The position numbers and the translations under genes are program-made. This document shows positions 24,866 to 33,841 of a DNA stretch of 64,000 nt, one piece after another. The notes under the pieces are model-generated. The model did not search any database. It worked only from the letters and a program-made list of their open reading frames with translations, and was not told the origin of the DNA. Origin of the DNA: JBAOHV01 sp963714875 (lineage in GTDB: Bacteria; Actinomycetota; Acidimicrobiia; Acidimicrobiales; Microtrichaceae); assembly GCA_963714875.1 (NCBI GenBank), contig CAVQQI010000002.1, positions 124,001 through 188,000 on the forward strand, read 5' to 3'. Every line of letters begins with the position of its first letter. Position 1 is the stretch's first letter.

Positions 24866-24911
24866 CCGCCGGCGTGACCGGACCGTTGAGCGATCCCGGC
24901 CACGCCGGCGG
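24866..24911. terminator. GC-rich hairpin between parA-like and sod
   Basis: CCGCCGGCGTG-A-CCGG (24866-24881) pairs with CCGG-C-CACGCCGGCGG (24896-24911): 15 pairs with one internal A-C mismatch. No U-tract follows on either strand. It sits between two convergent genes and probably ends both transcripts. Confidence 0.6.
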
Positions 24912-24946
24912 TGGTCCACCCGGGCGTGACCCGGGTGATGGGTGTC

Positions 24947-25528
24947 TCAGCCAGCCATGTTCCGGGCGACGAAGTCCCAGTTGACCAGGCTGTCGAGGAA
25001 GGTGGAGATGTAGTTCGGCCGGGCGTTGCGGAAGTCGATGTAGTACGCGTGCTCCCACACGTCGATGGTGAGCAGCGCCTTCGAGCTGTGCTTCATCGGC
25101 AGGTCGGCGTTGGAGGTCTTCATGATCTCCAGACCCGAACCGGAGTCGACCAGCCAGGCCCAACCGGAGCCGAACTGCGTGGTCGCGGCCTCGGCGAACT
25201 TCGACTTGAAGTCGTCGTAGGACCCGAACGCCGAGTTGATGGCCTCGCCGACCTCGCCCGAGGGTGCGCCGCCGCCGTTCGGTGACATCGAGTTCCAGTA
25301 GAAGGTGTGGTTCCAGACCTGGGCGGAGTTGTTGAACAGCCCGCCGTCGCTCTTCATGATGACGTCGGTCAGCTCCGCGTTCTCGTGCTCGGTGCCCTCG
25401 ACCAACTTGTTCAGGTTGTTCACGTACGTCTGGTGGTGCTTGCCGTAGTGGTACTCCAGGGTCTCAGCAGAGATGTGCGGGGCGAGTGCGTCCTGGGCGT
25501 AGGGCAGTGCGGGCAGTTCGAATGCCAT
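24947..25528 (-). CDS. sodB: Superoxide dismutase (Fe/Mn family)
   Basis: Converts superoxide to oxygen and hydrogen peroxide in the cytoplasm. The 193-residue protein has the four metal ligands in context: H in TLEYHYGKHH, H in QVWNHTFYW, and D and H in TIDVWEHAYY. FNNSAQVWNHTFYWNSM, QFGSGWAWLV and the short N-terminus are closer to iron-type enzymes; metal preference cannot be settled by eye. Ends in NWDFVARNMAG. ATG preceded by GAGAGGA. Strong stand-alone gene, with a small lipoprotein gene upstream on the same strand. Confidence 0.93.
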   Translation of the reverse strand: MAFELPALPYAQDALAPHISAETLEYHYGKHHQTYVNNLNKLVEGTEHENAELTDVIMKSDGGLFNNSAQVWNHTFYWNSMSPNGGGAPSGEVGEAINSAFGSYDDFKSKFAEAATTQFGSGWAWLVDSGSGLEIMKTSNADLPMKHSSKALLTIDVWEHAYYIDFRNARPNYISTFLDSLVNWDFVARNMAG

Positions 25529-25594
25529 GGGTGCGTCCTCTCGACGTCATTGGGGGTCAGTCGTTGGGAACCTACCCCACCGGGGCGCGCAACA

Positions 25595-25615
25595 GCCCCC
25601 GATCCGCTCGGGGGC
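25595..25615 (-). terminator. Hairpin after the small lipoprotein gene
   Basis: GCCCCCGA (25595-25602) pairs with TCGGGGGC (25608-25615) around TCCGC. It is just downstream of the small lipoprotein gene and before sodB on the same strand. No U-tract. Confidence 0.5.
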
Positions 25616-25638
25616 CGTGTCGCGATCACACAGGTCGG

Positions 25639-25794
25639 TCAGATGAAGAAGCCGATGATCCTCAGCAGCGTCAGGAACTGATCGACCTCGGCTGCGCTGC
25701 AGCCGGTGGAGAACACCGCGACGAGGGCGGCGAGCGCCGCCATCGAGCCGGTGCTGCGCAGCCGCTGGGTGGTTGCGGGTGTCGTGGTGTCCAT
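25639..25794 (-). CDS. Small hypothetical lipoprotein-like peptide
   Basis: A 51-residue frame starting at an ATG preceded by GAGGGGG. The peptide has a polar N-terminus (MDTTTPATTQRLRS), a hydrophobic stretch (MAALAALVAVFSTGC) ending in a possible but imperfect lipobox (STGC), then SAAEVDQFLTLLRIIGFFI. It would be a tiny membrane-anchored peptide with an amphipathic tail. No homologue is recognised. The ribosome-binding site and the following hairpin support a real gene, but its function is unknown. Confidence 0.5.
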   Translation of the reverse strand: MDTTTPATTQRLRSTGSMAALAALVAVFSTGCSAAEVDQFLTLLRIIGFFI

Positions 25795-25884
25795 CTTCGG
25801 ATCCCCCTCAGGTGTTGTGGATGTGAGGAAGGTAGCGGAGGCCGGGCACGAAGTGAACAAGGTTCATCATGGGTGGTCGTGCGC

Positions 25885-28386
25885 TCACGCGGTGTCGTCA
25901 CCGGCGGCCCGCTCCCCCGTGTTCGTCCCGGTCTCGTCGTCGCTCGGCACCGGGACGAACCGGATGGCCACCTGGGCCGCCAGGAGCACCACGGCGATGA
26001 CCCACCAGAGCGCTGCGGGTGGGTGGGCCAGGGCGAAGAACTCGGCGACCGGGTCCACGACGATCGCCAGCACCGTCGCCGCGGCCATCGCTGCGACCAG
26101 CAGCCACCGCCAGCGGGGCAGGGTCTCGGTGAGCCGCACCAGCAGACCCAGCCCCACGCCCAGCAGCGTGACCGTCGCGGCGCTGCGTGACTCGGTCAGC
26201 GACGACCCCTCGGTCGCTCGAGCAGCGAAGTACACCACCAGCGCAGCGGTGCCCGCGATGATCCCCGAGGGGACCGCGAAGCTGACGACCCGGGGCAGGA
26301 ATCCGGGACGTGCGCGCCGGCTGTCGGGCGCCAGGGCGAGCACCAGCCCGGGGATGCCCACGCTGAGCGTCCGCACCAGGGTCAGGTGCCGGGGCAGGAA
26401 CGGGAACTCGACGCCGGCGATCGACACGACGGCCGCCATGAGCACGGCGTACACCGTGCCGTAGACGAACAGGTTGGCGGCCCGCTCCACGCTGTTCATG
26501 ACGCGCCGGCCCTCGGCGAGCACGCTCGGCAGCGTCGAGAAGCGGTCGTCCATGAGCACCAGCTGCGCCACCGAGCGACTCGCCTCGGACCCTGACCCCA
26601 TGGCGATGCCCATGTCGGCGTCCTTGAGCGCCAGCACGTCGTTCACACCATCGCCGGTCATGGCAACGACGTGGCCCTCGGACTGCAGCGCCAGCACCAT
26701 CGCCCGCTTCTGACGCGGCGCGACGCGTCCGAACACGGTGGTCGCGCCGACCACCTCGGCGAGCTGGTCGGGGTCCTCGGGCAACGTGCGCGCATCGACA
26801 CCCGTGGCTGCACCCGGGACACCCGCACGCCGTGCGACCGCGGCGACGGTGCCGGGATGGTCGCCGGAGATGACCTTGAGGCTGATGCCCTGCTGGGTGA
26901 AGTACTCGAGCGTCTCGCGGGCGTCGGCACGGACCTCGTCCTCGAGCAGGACCAGCGCCCGAGGAACCAGATCCGACGGCAAGGTCTCGCCGTGCAACTC
27001 GGCCGCTGTCGCCAGGAGCAGCACCCTGCGGCCCTGCTCGGCCTGCTCGGCCACCCGATCGGCGAGATCGGGACGCGTGTCGCCCAGGAGGAACTCGGGT
27101 GCGCCCAGGTACACCGCCATCGACCCCGGACCGAGGTCTGCTGCGCCACCGGGGAGGCCGTCGAAGGCGGCCGCTGACCACTTCCGGGCAGAGGAGAACG
27201 GCACGGTCCCGGTGACCCGCCAGGGCGGTGGTTCGTCGAACACCTCGGCGACCGCCAGCTGCGTGGCGTTCGGGTCGGGGTCCGAGGCGCCGATGGCACC
27301 CAGCAGTTGCGCCGTGGTCGCTCCGGTCGCCGCCGCCGGCGCGGCCGCGGCGGTCGGGCCGGTCGGTGCCAGATCGACGGTGTCGGCCACCACGATGCGC
27401 CCCGTGGTGATGGTGCCGGTCTTGTCCAGACAGAGCGTGTCGACCCGTGCCAGCAGCTCCACCGATGCCAGTTCGCGCAACAGCGCGTTGCGACGGGCGA
27501 GCGTCACCACGCCGGCCATGAACGCAAGGCTGGTCAGCAGCACCAGACCATCGGGCACCATGGCCACCGAGGCCGCCACCACGCCGGACAACGCGTCGCG
27601 CCAGCCGTCGCCGGTCTGCAGCAGCCGCCAGAACAGCACCGCCGCGACTGGCGGGATCAGCATCATCAGGACCTTCAGGATCCGGTTGATCCCCTGCCGC
27701 AGCTCCGAACCGACGAGTGTGAATCGCCGGGCCTCCTCGGCCAGGGTCGCCGCGTAGGACTCCCCACCGATCCTGACCGCCCGGTAGGCACCGGAACCAG
27801 CCGCGACGAAGCTGCCCGAGAGCACCTCGGCGCCCACCGCCTTGTGCTCCGGGTCCGGCTCGCCGGTCAGGAGCGACTCGTTCAGCTCGAGGCCACGAGT
27901 GTCGACCACGACCCCGTCGACGACGACCTGGGCGCCGGGAGCCAGCACCAGGATGTCGTCCGCGACGACCTGATCGACCTCCAGTCGCTGCTCCGCGCCG
28001 TCGCGACGCACCACGGCATGCGGCGCGGTGAGCACGGCGAGCCGGTTCAACGCGGCCCGGGCGCGCAGCTCCTGGACGACCCCGATGACCGAGTTGGACA
28101 CGATGACACCCGCGAACAACATGTCGGGGCCGACGCCCTCTGCGACGAGGATGGCGACCAGCAGCACGCCGATGATGGCGTTGACCGGGGTCAGGACGTT
28201 CGCCCGGATGATCTGGCCGGTGGTGCGCGTGGGCGCTCGGGGCACCCGGTTCACGCGACCGTCCGCGAGACGCTCGGCCACCTGTGCAGCGGTGAGGCCG
28301 AGGTTCGGCGAGATCCACGGCGTGGTCTCACTCCCGGAGCTACGGGACGCGTCGGGGTCGGATGCCATCGGCGTCGATGGTTCCAC
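25885..28386 (-). CDS. P-type cation ATPase, CtpE-like
   Basis: An 833-residue P-type ATPase. Visible features are the actuator motif LLTGEPDPE (usually TGES), the phosphorylation site CLDKTGTITTG near residue 320, and the hinge AMTGDGVNDVLALK. It has about ten membrane helices, with the ion-site sequence SVAMVPDGLVLLTSLAFM before the phosphorylation domain. MVP(D/E)GLVLLTS is typical of mycobacterial CtpE, linked to calcium uptake, so this is the closest guess; substrate ion is not proven. The start at 28386 could move to an ATG 18 bases later. Divergent from the VIT1-type transporter, 22 bases apart, possibly sharing control. Confidence 0.87.
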   Translation of the reverse strand: MEPSTPMASDPDASRSSGSETTPWISPNLGLTAAQVAERLADGRVNRVPRAPTRTTGQIIRANVLTPVNAIIGVLLVAILVAEGVGPDMLFAGVIVSNSVIGVVQELRARAALNRLAVLTAPHAVVRRDGAEQRLEVDQVVADDILVLAPGAQVVVDGVVVDTRGLELNESLLTGEPDPEHKAVGAEVLSGSFVAAGSGAYRAVRIGGESYAATLAEEARRFTLVGSELRQGINRILKVLMMLIPPVAAVLFWRLLQTGDGWRDALSGVVAASVAMVPDGLVLLTSLAFMAGVVTLARRNALLRELASVELLARVDTLCLDKTGTITTGRIVVADTVDLAPTGPTAAAAPAAATGATTAQLLGAIGASDPDPNATQLAVAEVFDEPPPWRVTGTVPFSSARKWSAAAFDGLPGGAADLGPGSMAVYLGAPEFLLGDTRPDLADRVAEQAEQGRRVLLLATAAELHGETLPSDLVPRALVLLEDEVRADARETLEYFTQQGISLKVISGDHPGTVAAVARRAGVPGAATGVDARTLPEDPDQLAEVVGATTVFGRVAPRQKRAMVLALQSEGHVVAMTGDGVNDVLALKDADMGIAMGSGSEASRSVAQLVLMDDRFSTLPSVLAEGRRVMNSVERAANLFVYGTVYAVLMAAVVSIAGVEFPFLPRHLTLVRTLSVGIPGLVLALAPDSRRARPGFLPRVVSFAVPSGIIAGTAALVVYFAARATEGSSLTESRSAATVTLLGVGLGLLVRLTETLPRWRWLLVAAMAAATVLAIVVDPVAEFFALAHPPAALWWVIAVVLLAAQVAIRFVPVPSDDETGTNTGERAAGDDTA

Positions 28387-28408
28387 ACGCCGCAGCTAGC
28401 GTCGGGGT

Positions 28409-29122
28409 ATGCCGCACCCCCCTCGATCACCCCGCCGCCACGGCGAGGTCCACCGCTCCGACCGCTCGGGTTGGCTCCGAGCGACCGTGCTGGGAGCCAA
28501 CGACGGCATCCTGTCCACCGGCGCGCTGCTGTTGGGCGTCATCGCCGCGGGCGGCGACCGCACCGCGGTGCTCACCGCCGGGCTGGCCGGGCTCGCGGCA
28601 GGGGCAGGGTCGATGGCCATGGGCGAATACGTGTCGGTCAGCTCCCAACGCGACACCGAGGAGGCCGACCGGGCCATGGAGGCCCGCGAGCTCGCGAACG
28701 ATCCGGCGGGCGAGCTCGCCGAGCTCCGCAGCATCTACGAGGATCGGGGGCTCGATCCCGATCTCGCCCAGCAGGTGGCGGTGCAGCTCACCAGGACCAA
28801 TGCGCTCGAGACGCACCTGCGCGACGAGCTGGGGCTGACCGAGGAACTGGCTGCACGCCCGATCCAGGCGGCGGTGTCGTCGTTCTTCAGCTTCACGCTC
28901 GGCGCGGCGCTGCCCCTGCTGACGGCGGCGCTGTTCGCCAGCAGCGGCGCGAGCATCGCCGTGATCGCCGCCACCCTGCTCGGCCTGGCGCTGCTGGGCG
29001 GCCTCGGGGCACAGCTCGGCGGTGCGTCGATCGGCCGCGGCGCGCTGCGTGTCGGGGTGGGTGGCGCACTGGCGCTGGCGCTGACCTACGGCATCGGCGC
29101 GCTCATCGGCGTCGCGGTCTGA
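28409..29122 (+). CDS. VIT1/CCC1-family metal transporter
   Basis: A 237-residue membrane protein of the vacuolar iron transporter family. The N-terminal GWLRATVLGANDGILSTGALLLGV and MAMGEYVSVSSQRDTEEAD are diagnostic, covering the first two helices and the start of the cytosolic metal-binding loop. An acidic helical segment (residues about 80-140) links to three C-terminal helices. Plant and yeast relatives move Fe2+ or Mn2+ out of the cytosol by proton exchange. The neighbouring divergent P-type ATPase suggests a small cation-homeostasis locus. Confidence 0.9.
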   Translation: MPHPPRSPRRHGEVHRSDRSGWLRATVLGANDGILSTGALLLGVIAAGGDRTAVLTAGLAGLAAGAGSMAMGEYVSVSSQRDTEEADRAMEARELANDPAGELAELRSIYEDRGLDPDLAQQVAVQLTRTNALETHLRDELGLTEELAARPIQAAVSSFFSFTLGAALPLLTAALFASSGASIAVIAATLLGLALLGGLGAQLGGASIGRGALRVGVGGALALALTYGIGALIGVAV

Positions 29123-29159
29123 GACGCCGGGCCCACCTGACCGCTGGCGGGACGCGGCA

Positions 29160-29224
29160 CTGGCCGACCCGGAGGCCGGCCAGCGTCGAGTGGTCTGTCG
29201 CTGTCGCCGAGCGGTGAGCTCGGC
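29160..29224. terminator. Two hairpins between convergent genes
   Basis: CTGGCCG (29160-29166) pairs with CGGCCAG (29177-29183), and GCCGAGC (29206-29212) pairs with GCTCGGC (29218-29224). Both lie between the VIT1-type gene and the convergent transglycosylase gene. Neither has a U-tract. Confidence 0.45.
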
Positions 29225-29234
29225 AGCGAGTGGG

Positions 29235-29771
29235 TCAGCAGCCCGAGCCGCGCCAGGCCGAGCGACCGCCGTTGTTGAAGAACCACAGGGCGACCTCGTC
29301 CTGGACGTACCAGGGGGCGTGGCTCGCGCGTGCATAGCCGGGGTGGCCGGCGCGGGCCGAGACGTTGCGCCAGGTGCTGTCGAGGAACTGGTAGGCACCT
29401 GAGGCCGAGCTGCGCGGGTTGTGGGCGCCGTAGCCGTTGGTGTGGGGGTAGGGGCCACGGTCGGACTCGTGGTGGCGGATGCAGGTGAGGAAGGGGTGGC
29501 GCTGGACCTCGGCGCGGTGCGCCTCGACCGCAGCGACGGCCTGGGTGACGATGACCTGCTTCTGCTGGTCCACCTCGGCCTGGCTGATCTGGCCGTCGCT
29601 GTTCAGGTCCGGCACCCAGGTCTCGACCGGATCGGTCGGGAAGCAGCCGGTGGCGATCACGGCGAACATGGCCGCACCGGCCAGCGCGCTCAGGCGCCGG
29701 GTGCGGCGGACCCGGCGGCCGGTCGGTGCCTGCGGACTGCTCGGTGCGTCGTCGGTGATGGTGTGCTGCAT
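29235..29771 (-). CDS. Rpf-like transglycosylase lipoprotein with EF-hand
   Basis: A 178-residue predicted lipoprotein (lipobox VIATGC after a hydrophobic signal). The mature part starts with an EF-hand-like loop, DLNSDGQISQAE, with calcium ligands in standard places. It then has a lysozyme-like transglycosylase domain: CIRHHESD (catalytic glutamate), GYGAHNPRSSASGAYQFLDSTW, and a cysteine at the very end that could bond to the first. Rpf/transglycosylase domains cut peptidoglycan and can promote growth resumption. The ATG at 29771 is preferred because AGAGGGCG precedes it; ATG 29795 is the alternative. Confidence 0.8.
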   Translation of the reverse strand: MQHTITDDAPSSPQAPTGRRVRRTRRLSALAGAAMFAVIATGCFPTDPVETWVPDLNSDGQISQAEVDQQKQVIVTQAVAAVEAHRAEVQRHPFLTCIRHHESDRGPYPHTNGYGAHNPRSSASGAYQFLDSTWRNVSARAGHPGYARASHAPWYVQDEVALWFFNNGGRSAWRGSGC

Positions 29772-29836
29772 GGAATCGCCCTCTGTGTTCGTCATGGTGT
29801 TCGTTCTCGTCCCAGCGCCGTGATCGGCGACAGCAG

Positions 29837-29873
29837 CAAGTATTACGAACTTCGGGCGTCTTTGTAATACTTG
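29837..29873. promoter_or_regulatory. AT-rich inverted repeat upstream of the transglycosylase gene
   Basis: CAAGTATTAC (29837-29846) and GTAATACTTG (29864-29873) are perfect inverted repeats 17 bases apart. They are markedly AT-rich for this genome and lie about 65-100 bases upstream of the transglycosylase start. This is what a dimeric repressor or activator site, or a promoter-proximal operator, looks like. The regulator is unknown. Confidence 0.55.
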
Positions 29874-30157
29874 TCATGACCTTGTGACGGAACGCACAAG
29901 TTGAGCTGCGGAGCGACTTGCATGCGCGTCGCCCAGCTCCACTAGACGGCCCTCCCCGTGGATGGCGATGGCGCTCATCCCTTGCCAGTACTGGGATCTG
30001 AGCGTTCTGGGCTCTGTCCGGGCGCGTCATCGCCACCGGTGGAGGCAGCTGCATCGGGGTGCTCCGGGGCGACTGTGACGGTCGACCAGAACGACAGATG
30101 GCGGGCCCGATCGGGCCCGCCATCTGTCGATTTCGGTGTCGACGTGCTGCCGCAGTG
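29874..30157. other. Non-coding gap upstream of the transglycosylase gene
   Basis: The stretch between the operator-like repeat and the end of the glycine-rich gene tail has no supported gene. It contains a weak hairpin (GAGCTG near 29903 with CAGCTC near 29934) and the 38-bp palindrome annotated separately. No known riboswitch consensus could be read in it. Confidence 0.5.
30092..30129. terminator. 38-bp perfect palindrome after the PKD gene
   Basis: Bases 30092-30110 are the exact reverse complement of 30111-30129, with no loop bases. ATTTC follows on the + strand. It sits about 30 bases beyond the last readable end of the glycine-rich gene tail on the - strand and is a probable terminator; as a perfect palindrome it could also form a cruciform. 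Confidence 0.7.
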
Positions 30158-31090
30158 TTACGGAGTCGTCACTCCGTTGTTCCAGATGCGGAGCGCCAGA
30201 CCGGCAGCTCCCGCCGCTCCCTGGGCGCCCGCAGGGCCGCCCGTGCCCGAGGCTCCAGGGGACGGACATGCGCTACCTGTCGAGCTGGCAGTCGCCACGG
30301 GCGCCGCCGGAACCACCACCACCGGCACCACCAGCACCACCAGCACCACCGGCGCCACCGGTGGCCTTGTCCAGGGCGCCACCCGTCAGCCGAGACGGTG
30401 CCGGAACCACGGTGGAACGCTGCGATCGACGGACCACCGGCGCCACCACCGGCGCCACCACCGGCGCCACCACCACCGGCGCCACCACCACCGCCGCCGC
30501 CGCCGGCCTCGCAGCAGGACTTGTCGCCGCCGTTGCCGCCGTTGCCGCCCTTGCCACCAGCGCCACCGGCGGTGCCGTGCCCACCCGCAGCACCGCTGCA
30601 GCGGTCAGGATCGAGTCCTGCGACACCGACGGTGCGTTGCGCGCGTACACCGCGAACGAGCCGCCGCCGGCGCTGCCGAACGCCGTGGAACCGGCGCCAC
30701 CGTTGCCACCGGCCACCGCCGGAGCCGCCGTCACCGCCCTTGGCCGTGGCCGAGGCGCCACCGCCACCGCCGCCACCGCCGCGACCGGCCGATCCGCCGG
30801 CGCCGGCGGTACCGCCGCGACGCCGACCAGGTCGCACCGGCCAGGGAGGCGTCGTTGGTGCCAGCCGGCACCTCCTGCACCGGCGCCACCGGCGGCACCG
30901 CCGCCGCCACCACCCGCGTGGGACCCGCAGCCGAAGCTGCTGCCGCAACCGCCGGCGCCGCCGGCGCCGCCGACCGCACCACTGACGCCGCCGGCCGCAC
31001 CCGCGGAGCCGGCGTTCGTCGCGAAGAAGTTGGTGCCACCGCCGCGACCGCCCTCACCGCTGCGCTGGCCACCGGAGCCGCCGCACGATG
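30158..31090 (-). pseudogene. Frameshifted glycine-rich tail of the PKD lipoprotein
   Basis: Downstream of the stop that ends the PKD protein, coding-like text continues but moves between reading frames. Pieces such as GEGGRGGGTNFFATNAG, VPAGTNDASLAGAT, GGNGGAGSTAFGSAGGG, GKGGNGGNGGDKSCCEAGG and GLALRIWNNGVTTP appear in all three frames in order. At least five one-base shifts are needed to join them. The composition is GGC/GCC-repeat-rich, PGRS-like. The original protein was probably near 1,190 residues. The shifts are either true decay or errors in a hard-to-read G-rich tract. Confidence 0.6.
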
Positions 31091-33723
31091 CCGGTCGTGC
31101 CGCTCGAGGAGTTGGCCCCGTTGTTGCCGTTGCAGCCGCCTGCTGCGGCGCCGGGGCTGGACGATCCGCTGGCTCCCGGGACCCCGGCACGGGCGGTGAC
31201 GGTCGAATCGGTCAGCGTGACCGTGGACCCGGCGATGGCCCGCACGCCGTAGGCGCTCGAACCGGCGCCCGACGGCGTACCGCTGTCGACATCGACCCGG
31301 GTGAGCGCAACGTTGCTGGCGCCGCGGACGAGTACGCCGGTGGCGTTCGCGCCATTGGTGCCGTTGATCGTCAGGTCGGCCAGGGTCGCCCCGGCGGTCG
31401 CGCCGTCGACGGTCACCGTGCTGTTGACCGTGGTCGTACCAGACCGGCTCGAGAAGCCGGGGGCGTACCCGCCGCGCACCGTGATCGGACCCGACAGCGT
31501 GAAGCCTGCGGCGTAGGTGCCGCTGGCCACCTGCACCACGCCCTTGCCGGAAGCACCGGCGTTGGTGAGCCCCTGGGCGATCGAGGCGCAGGGGGTCCCG
31601 GGTGCGCCGCAGCTGCCGTTGTCGGCCCCGCCGGGCGACTGCACGAACACCGTGTCACCCACCACGCCGTCGACGCCGTCACAATCGGTGTCGGCACCTG
31701 CGGGATCGAGCGGGTCGGGTGCGCCCGGGTACGTCGAGGAATCTGCATCATCGCAGTCGGCGGGCAGCTGCGAACCGTCGCCGTCGTCGTCGATGACGAC
31801 CGTGATGTTCACCGTGACCGGAGCGGAGGACTTGCCCCCGGCGTCGGTCACGACCAGTGACGCCGTGTAGGTGCCCACCGCGTAGGTGTGCTGCGGGGTG
31901 GCACCGGTGCCGTTGCCGCCATCACCGAAGTCCCACGCATAGCTCAGCGCGGTGCCCTCGGGGTCGACCGAGGCGCTGCCGTCGAAGCTGACCACGAGCG
32001 GCCGCGGGCCCGACTGGGGCGTGGCGTTGATCGCCGCGGTGGGGATCTGGTTCACGTTGACGATCGTGGTGACCGTGGCGGTGTCGGTGGCACCGAAGTC
32101 ATCGGTGACCGTCAGGGTCGCCACATAGGTCCCCGCCGTCGCGTAGGTGTGGGTGGCACCGGCGGTGGTCGCGTCGGCCGAGCCATCACCGAAGTCCCAG
32201 TTGTACGAGACGATCGATCCGTCGGGATCGATCGAGCCGGCCGAGGAGAAGTTGACCACCAGCGGCTCGGTGCCGGTCGTGGGGGTGCCGGCAGCGGCAG
32301 CGGTCGGGGCCTGGTTCGGCTCGATGGTGATCGCGTCGGTCGACGCCGTCACGATCGCACCGGCGTTGTCGGTGACCGTCAGCGTCGGGGTGTAGGTCGA
32401 TGCCAGCAGGTAGGTCTTGGAGGGGTTCGGCGCGGACGATGTCGTGCCGTCGCCGAAGTCCCACAGGTACGAGGTGATGGTGCCGTCGGGGTCGATGGTG
32501 CCCGCCGAGGAGAACGAGATGGGCAGGCCCACCCGCTGGGTGGTGGCTCCTGCAGTGGCCACCACGGTCGGCGGCACGTTCGGGATGGGATCGACGTCGA
32601 TCACGACCGAGGCGCTGTCGGTGGCGCCCTCGGCATCGGTCACCGTCAGCGTCGCGGTGTAGGTGCCCTCGGCGCCGTAGGTGTAGGTCGGGTTCGCGCT
32701 CGTCGAACTGTTCCCGTCACCGAACGCCCAGGAGTATCCGGTGATGCCGCCATCGGCGTCGGTGGAACCGGCGGAGCTGAACGCCACGGTCAACGGAGCC
32801 TGGCCGCCGGTGACGTTCGATCCGGCGACAGCGGTCGGGGCCTGGTTGGCGTTGACCTGGACCGACACCGTGGTGGTGTCGGTGTCACCGCTGTCGTCGG
32901 TGACGGTCAGCTCGGCCGAGTAGGCGCCGGGCGCGGTGTAGACGTGCGACGGATCCGCGTCCGTCGAGGTGGCGCCGTCACCGAAGTCCCAGCTGTAGCC
33001 GACGATGGTGCCATCGGTGTCGGTGGAGGCAGAACCGGCGAACGCCACGGTCAGGGGGGCCTTGCCGGAGGTGGGCACGGCGGTCGCCACCGCGGTCGGC
33101 GCCAGGTTCGGCGTGACCTCGATGGTGGTGGTCGCGGTGTTCGTCGCACCGTCGTCGTCGGTGACGGTCAGCGAGACCGCCCGGGTGCCCGCAGCGGTGT
33201 AGACGTGCGACGGATCGGCGTCGGTGGACGTGGCGCCGTCACCGAAGTCCCAGCTGTAGCCGACGATGGTGCCGTCGGCGTCGGTCGAGCCGGAACCGGT
33301 GAACGCCACGGTCAGCGGTGTGCGACCACTGGTCGGTGTCGCATCGAGCACCGCGACCGGCGGCTGGTTGACCTCGACCACGTCGATGACGACCGTCGCC
33401 GTCCTGGTCTTGTTCGTGTTGTCGGTGACCGTCAACGTCGCGGTGTAGGAGCCGCCGGTGACGTAGGTGTGGGTCGCGTCCGGGGTGGTCTCCACCGGTG
33501 TTCCGTCGCCGAAGTCCCAGCTGTAGCCGGTGATGGTCCCGTCGGGATCCGACGAACCGGCCGAGGAGAACTCGACCTCGAGCGGAGCGGTGCCGGACTC
33601 GGGGGTCGCGGTCAGCACCGCGACCGGCGCGAGGCCCGTGGGCGGCGTCGTCGGCGCGCACGCGGCGCCGATCAGGCCGATCGCCCCCAACAGGCACAGC
33701 AGTGCTGGACGGAATCTACGCAT
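31054..33723 (-). CDS. Seven-PKD surface lipoprotein with beta-helix
   Basis: An 889-residue secreted protein anchored by a lipobox (IGAAC). Seven consecutive PKD domains of about 85 residues each show the WDFGDG core (one has WAFGDG), giving an extended stalk. Then comes a calcium-binding DxDxDG stretch (DDDGDGSQLPADCDD), followed by a right-handed beta-helix region (CASIAQGLTNAGASGKGVV and TLADLTINGTNG turns), and the start of a glycine-rich tail. PKD and beta-helix proteins commonly bind carbohydrate or other cells. The stop at 31054 follows WPAQR, which is out of character and is very probably caused by a frameshift near 31,090. Confidence 0.85.
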   Translation of the reverse strand: MRRFRPALLCLLGAIGLIGAACAPTTPPTGLAPVAVLTATPESGTAPLEVEFSSAGSSDPDGTITGYSWDFGDGTPVETTPDATHTYVTGGSYTATLTVTDNTNKTRTATVVIDVVEVNQPPVAVLDATPTSGRTPLTVAFTGSGSTDADGTIVGYSWDFGDGATSTDADPSHVYTAAGTRAVSLTVTDDDGATNTATTTIEVTPNLAPTAVATAVPTSGKAPLTVAFAGSASTDTDGTIVGYSWDFGDGATSTDADPSHVYTAPGAYSAELTVTDDSGDTDTTTVSVQVNANQAPTAVAGSNVTGGQAPLTVAFSSAGSTDADGGITGYSWAFGDGNSSTSANPTYTYGAEGTYTATLTVTDAEGATDSASVVIDVDPIPNVPPTVVATAGATTQRVGLPISFSSAGTIDPDGTITSYLWDFGDGTTSSAPNPSKTYLLASTYTPTLTVTDNAGAIVTASTDAITIEPNQAPTAAAAGTPTTGTEPLVVNFSSAGSIDPDGSIVSYNWDFGDGSADATTAGATHTYATAGTYVATLTVTDDFGATDTATVTTIVNVNQIPTAAINATPQSGPRPLVVSFDGSASVDPEGTALSYAWDFGDGGNGTGATPQHTYAVGTYTASLVVTDAGGKSSAPVTVNITVVIDDDGDGSQLPADCDDADSSTYPGAPDPLDPAGADTDCDGVDGVVGDTVFVQSPGGADNGSCGAPGTPCASIAQGLTNAGASGKGVVQVASGTYAAGFTLSGPITVRGGYAPGFSSRSGTTTVNSTVTVDGATAGATLADLTINGTNGANATGVLVRGASNVALTRVDVDSGTPSGAGSSAYGVRAIAGSTVTLTDSTVTARAGVPGASGSSSPGAAAGGCNGNNGANSSSGTTGIVRRLRWPAQR

Positions 33724-33841
33724 TCGATTGTCCCCCTCTTGGTCCCACTTCGCCTGGTGGGATCGGGGAAGTCTGCGGGATCGCGGCTCCGCGATGCAAG
33801 GAGCCGCCCGACCGTGAGCGGTCCGGCACGACGCGACGGGT

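Noticed and set aside
29796..30091. Cyclic-di-AMP (ydaO) riboswitch before the Rpf-like gene, as in some actinobacteria
   Set aside because: The conserved ydaO sequence elements could not be found; only an AT-rich inverted repeat and weak stems are present.
30158..31090. Programmed ribosomal frameshifting in the glycine-rich tail
   Set aside because: Too many shifts in different directions and no slippery heptamer with a following stem; decay or sequence error is simpler.
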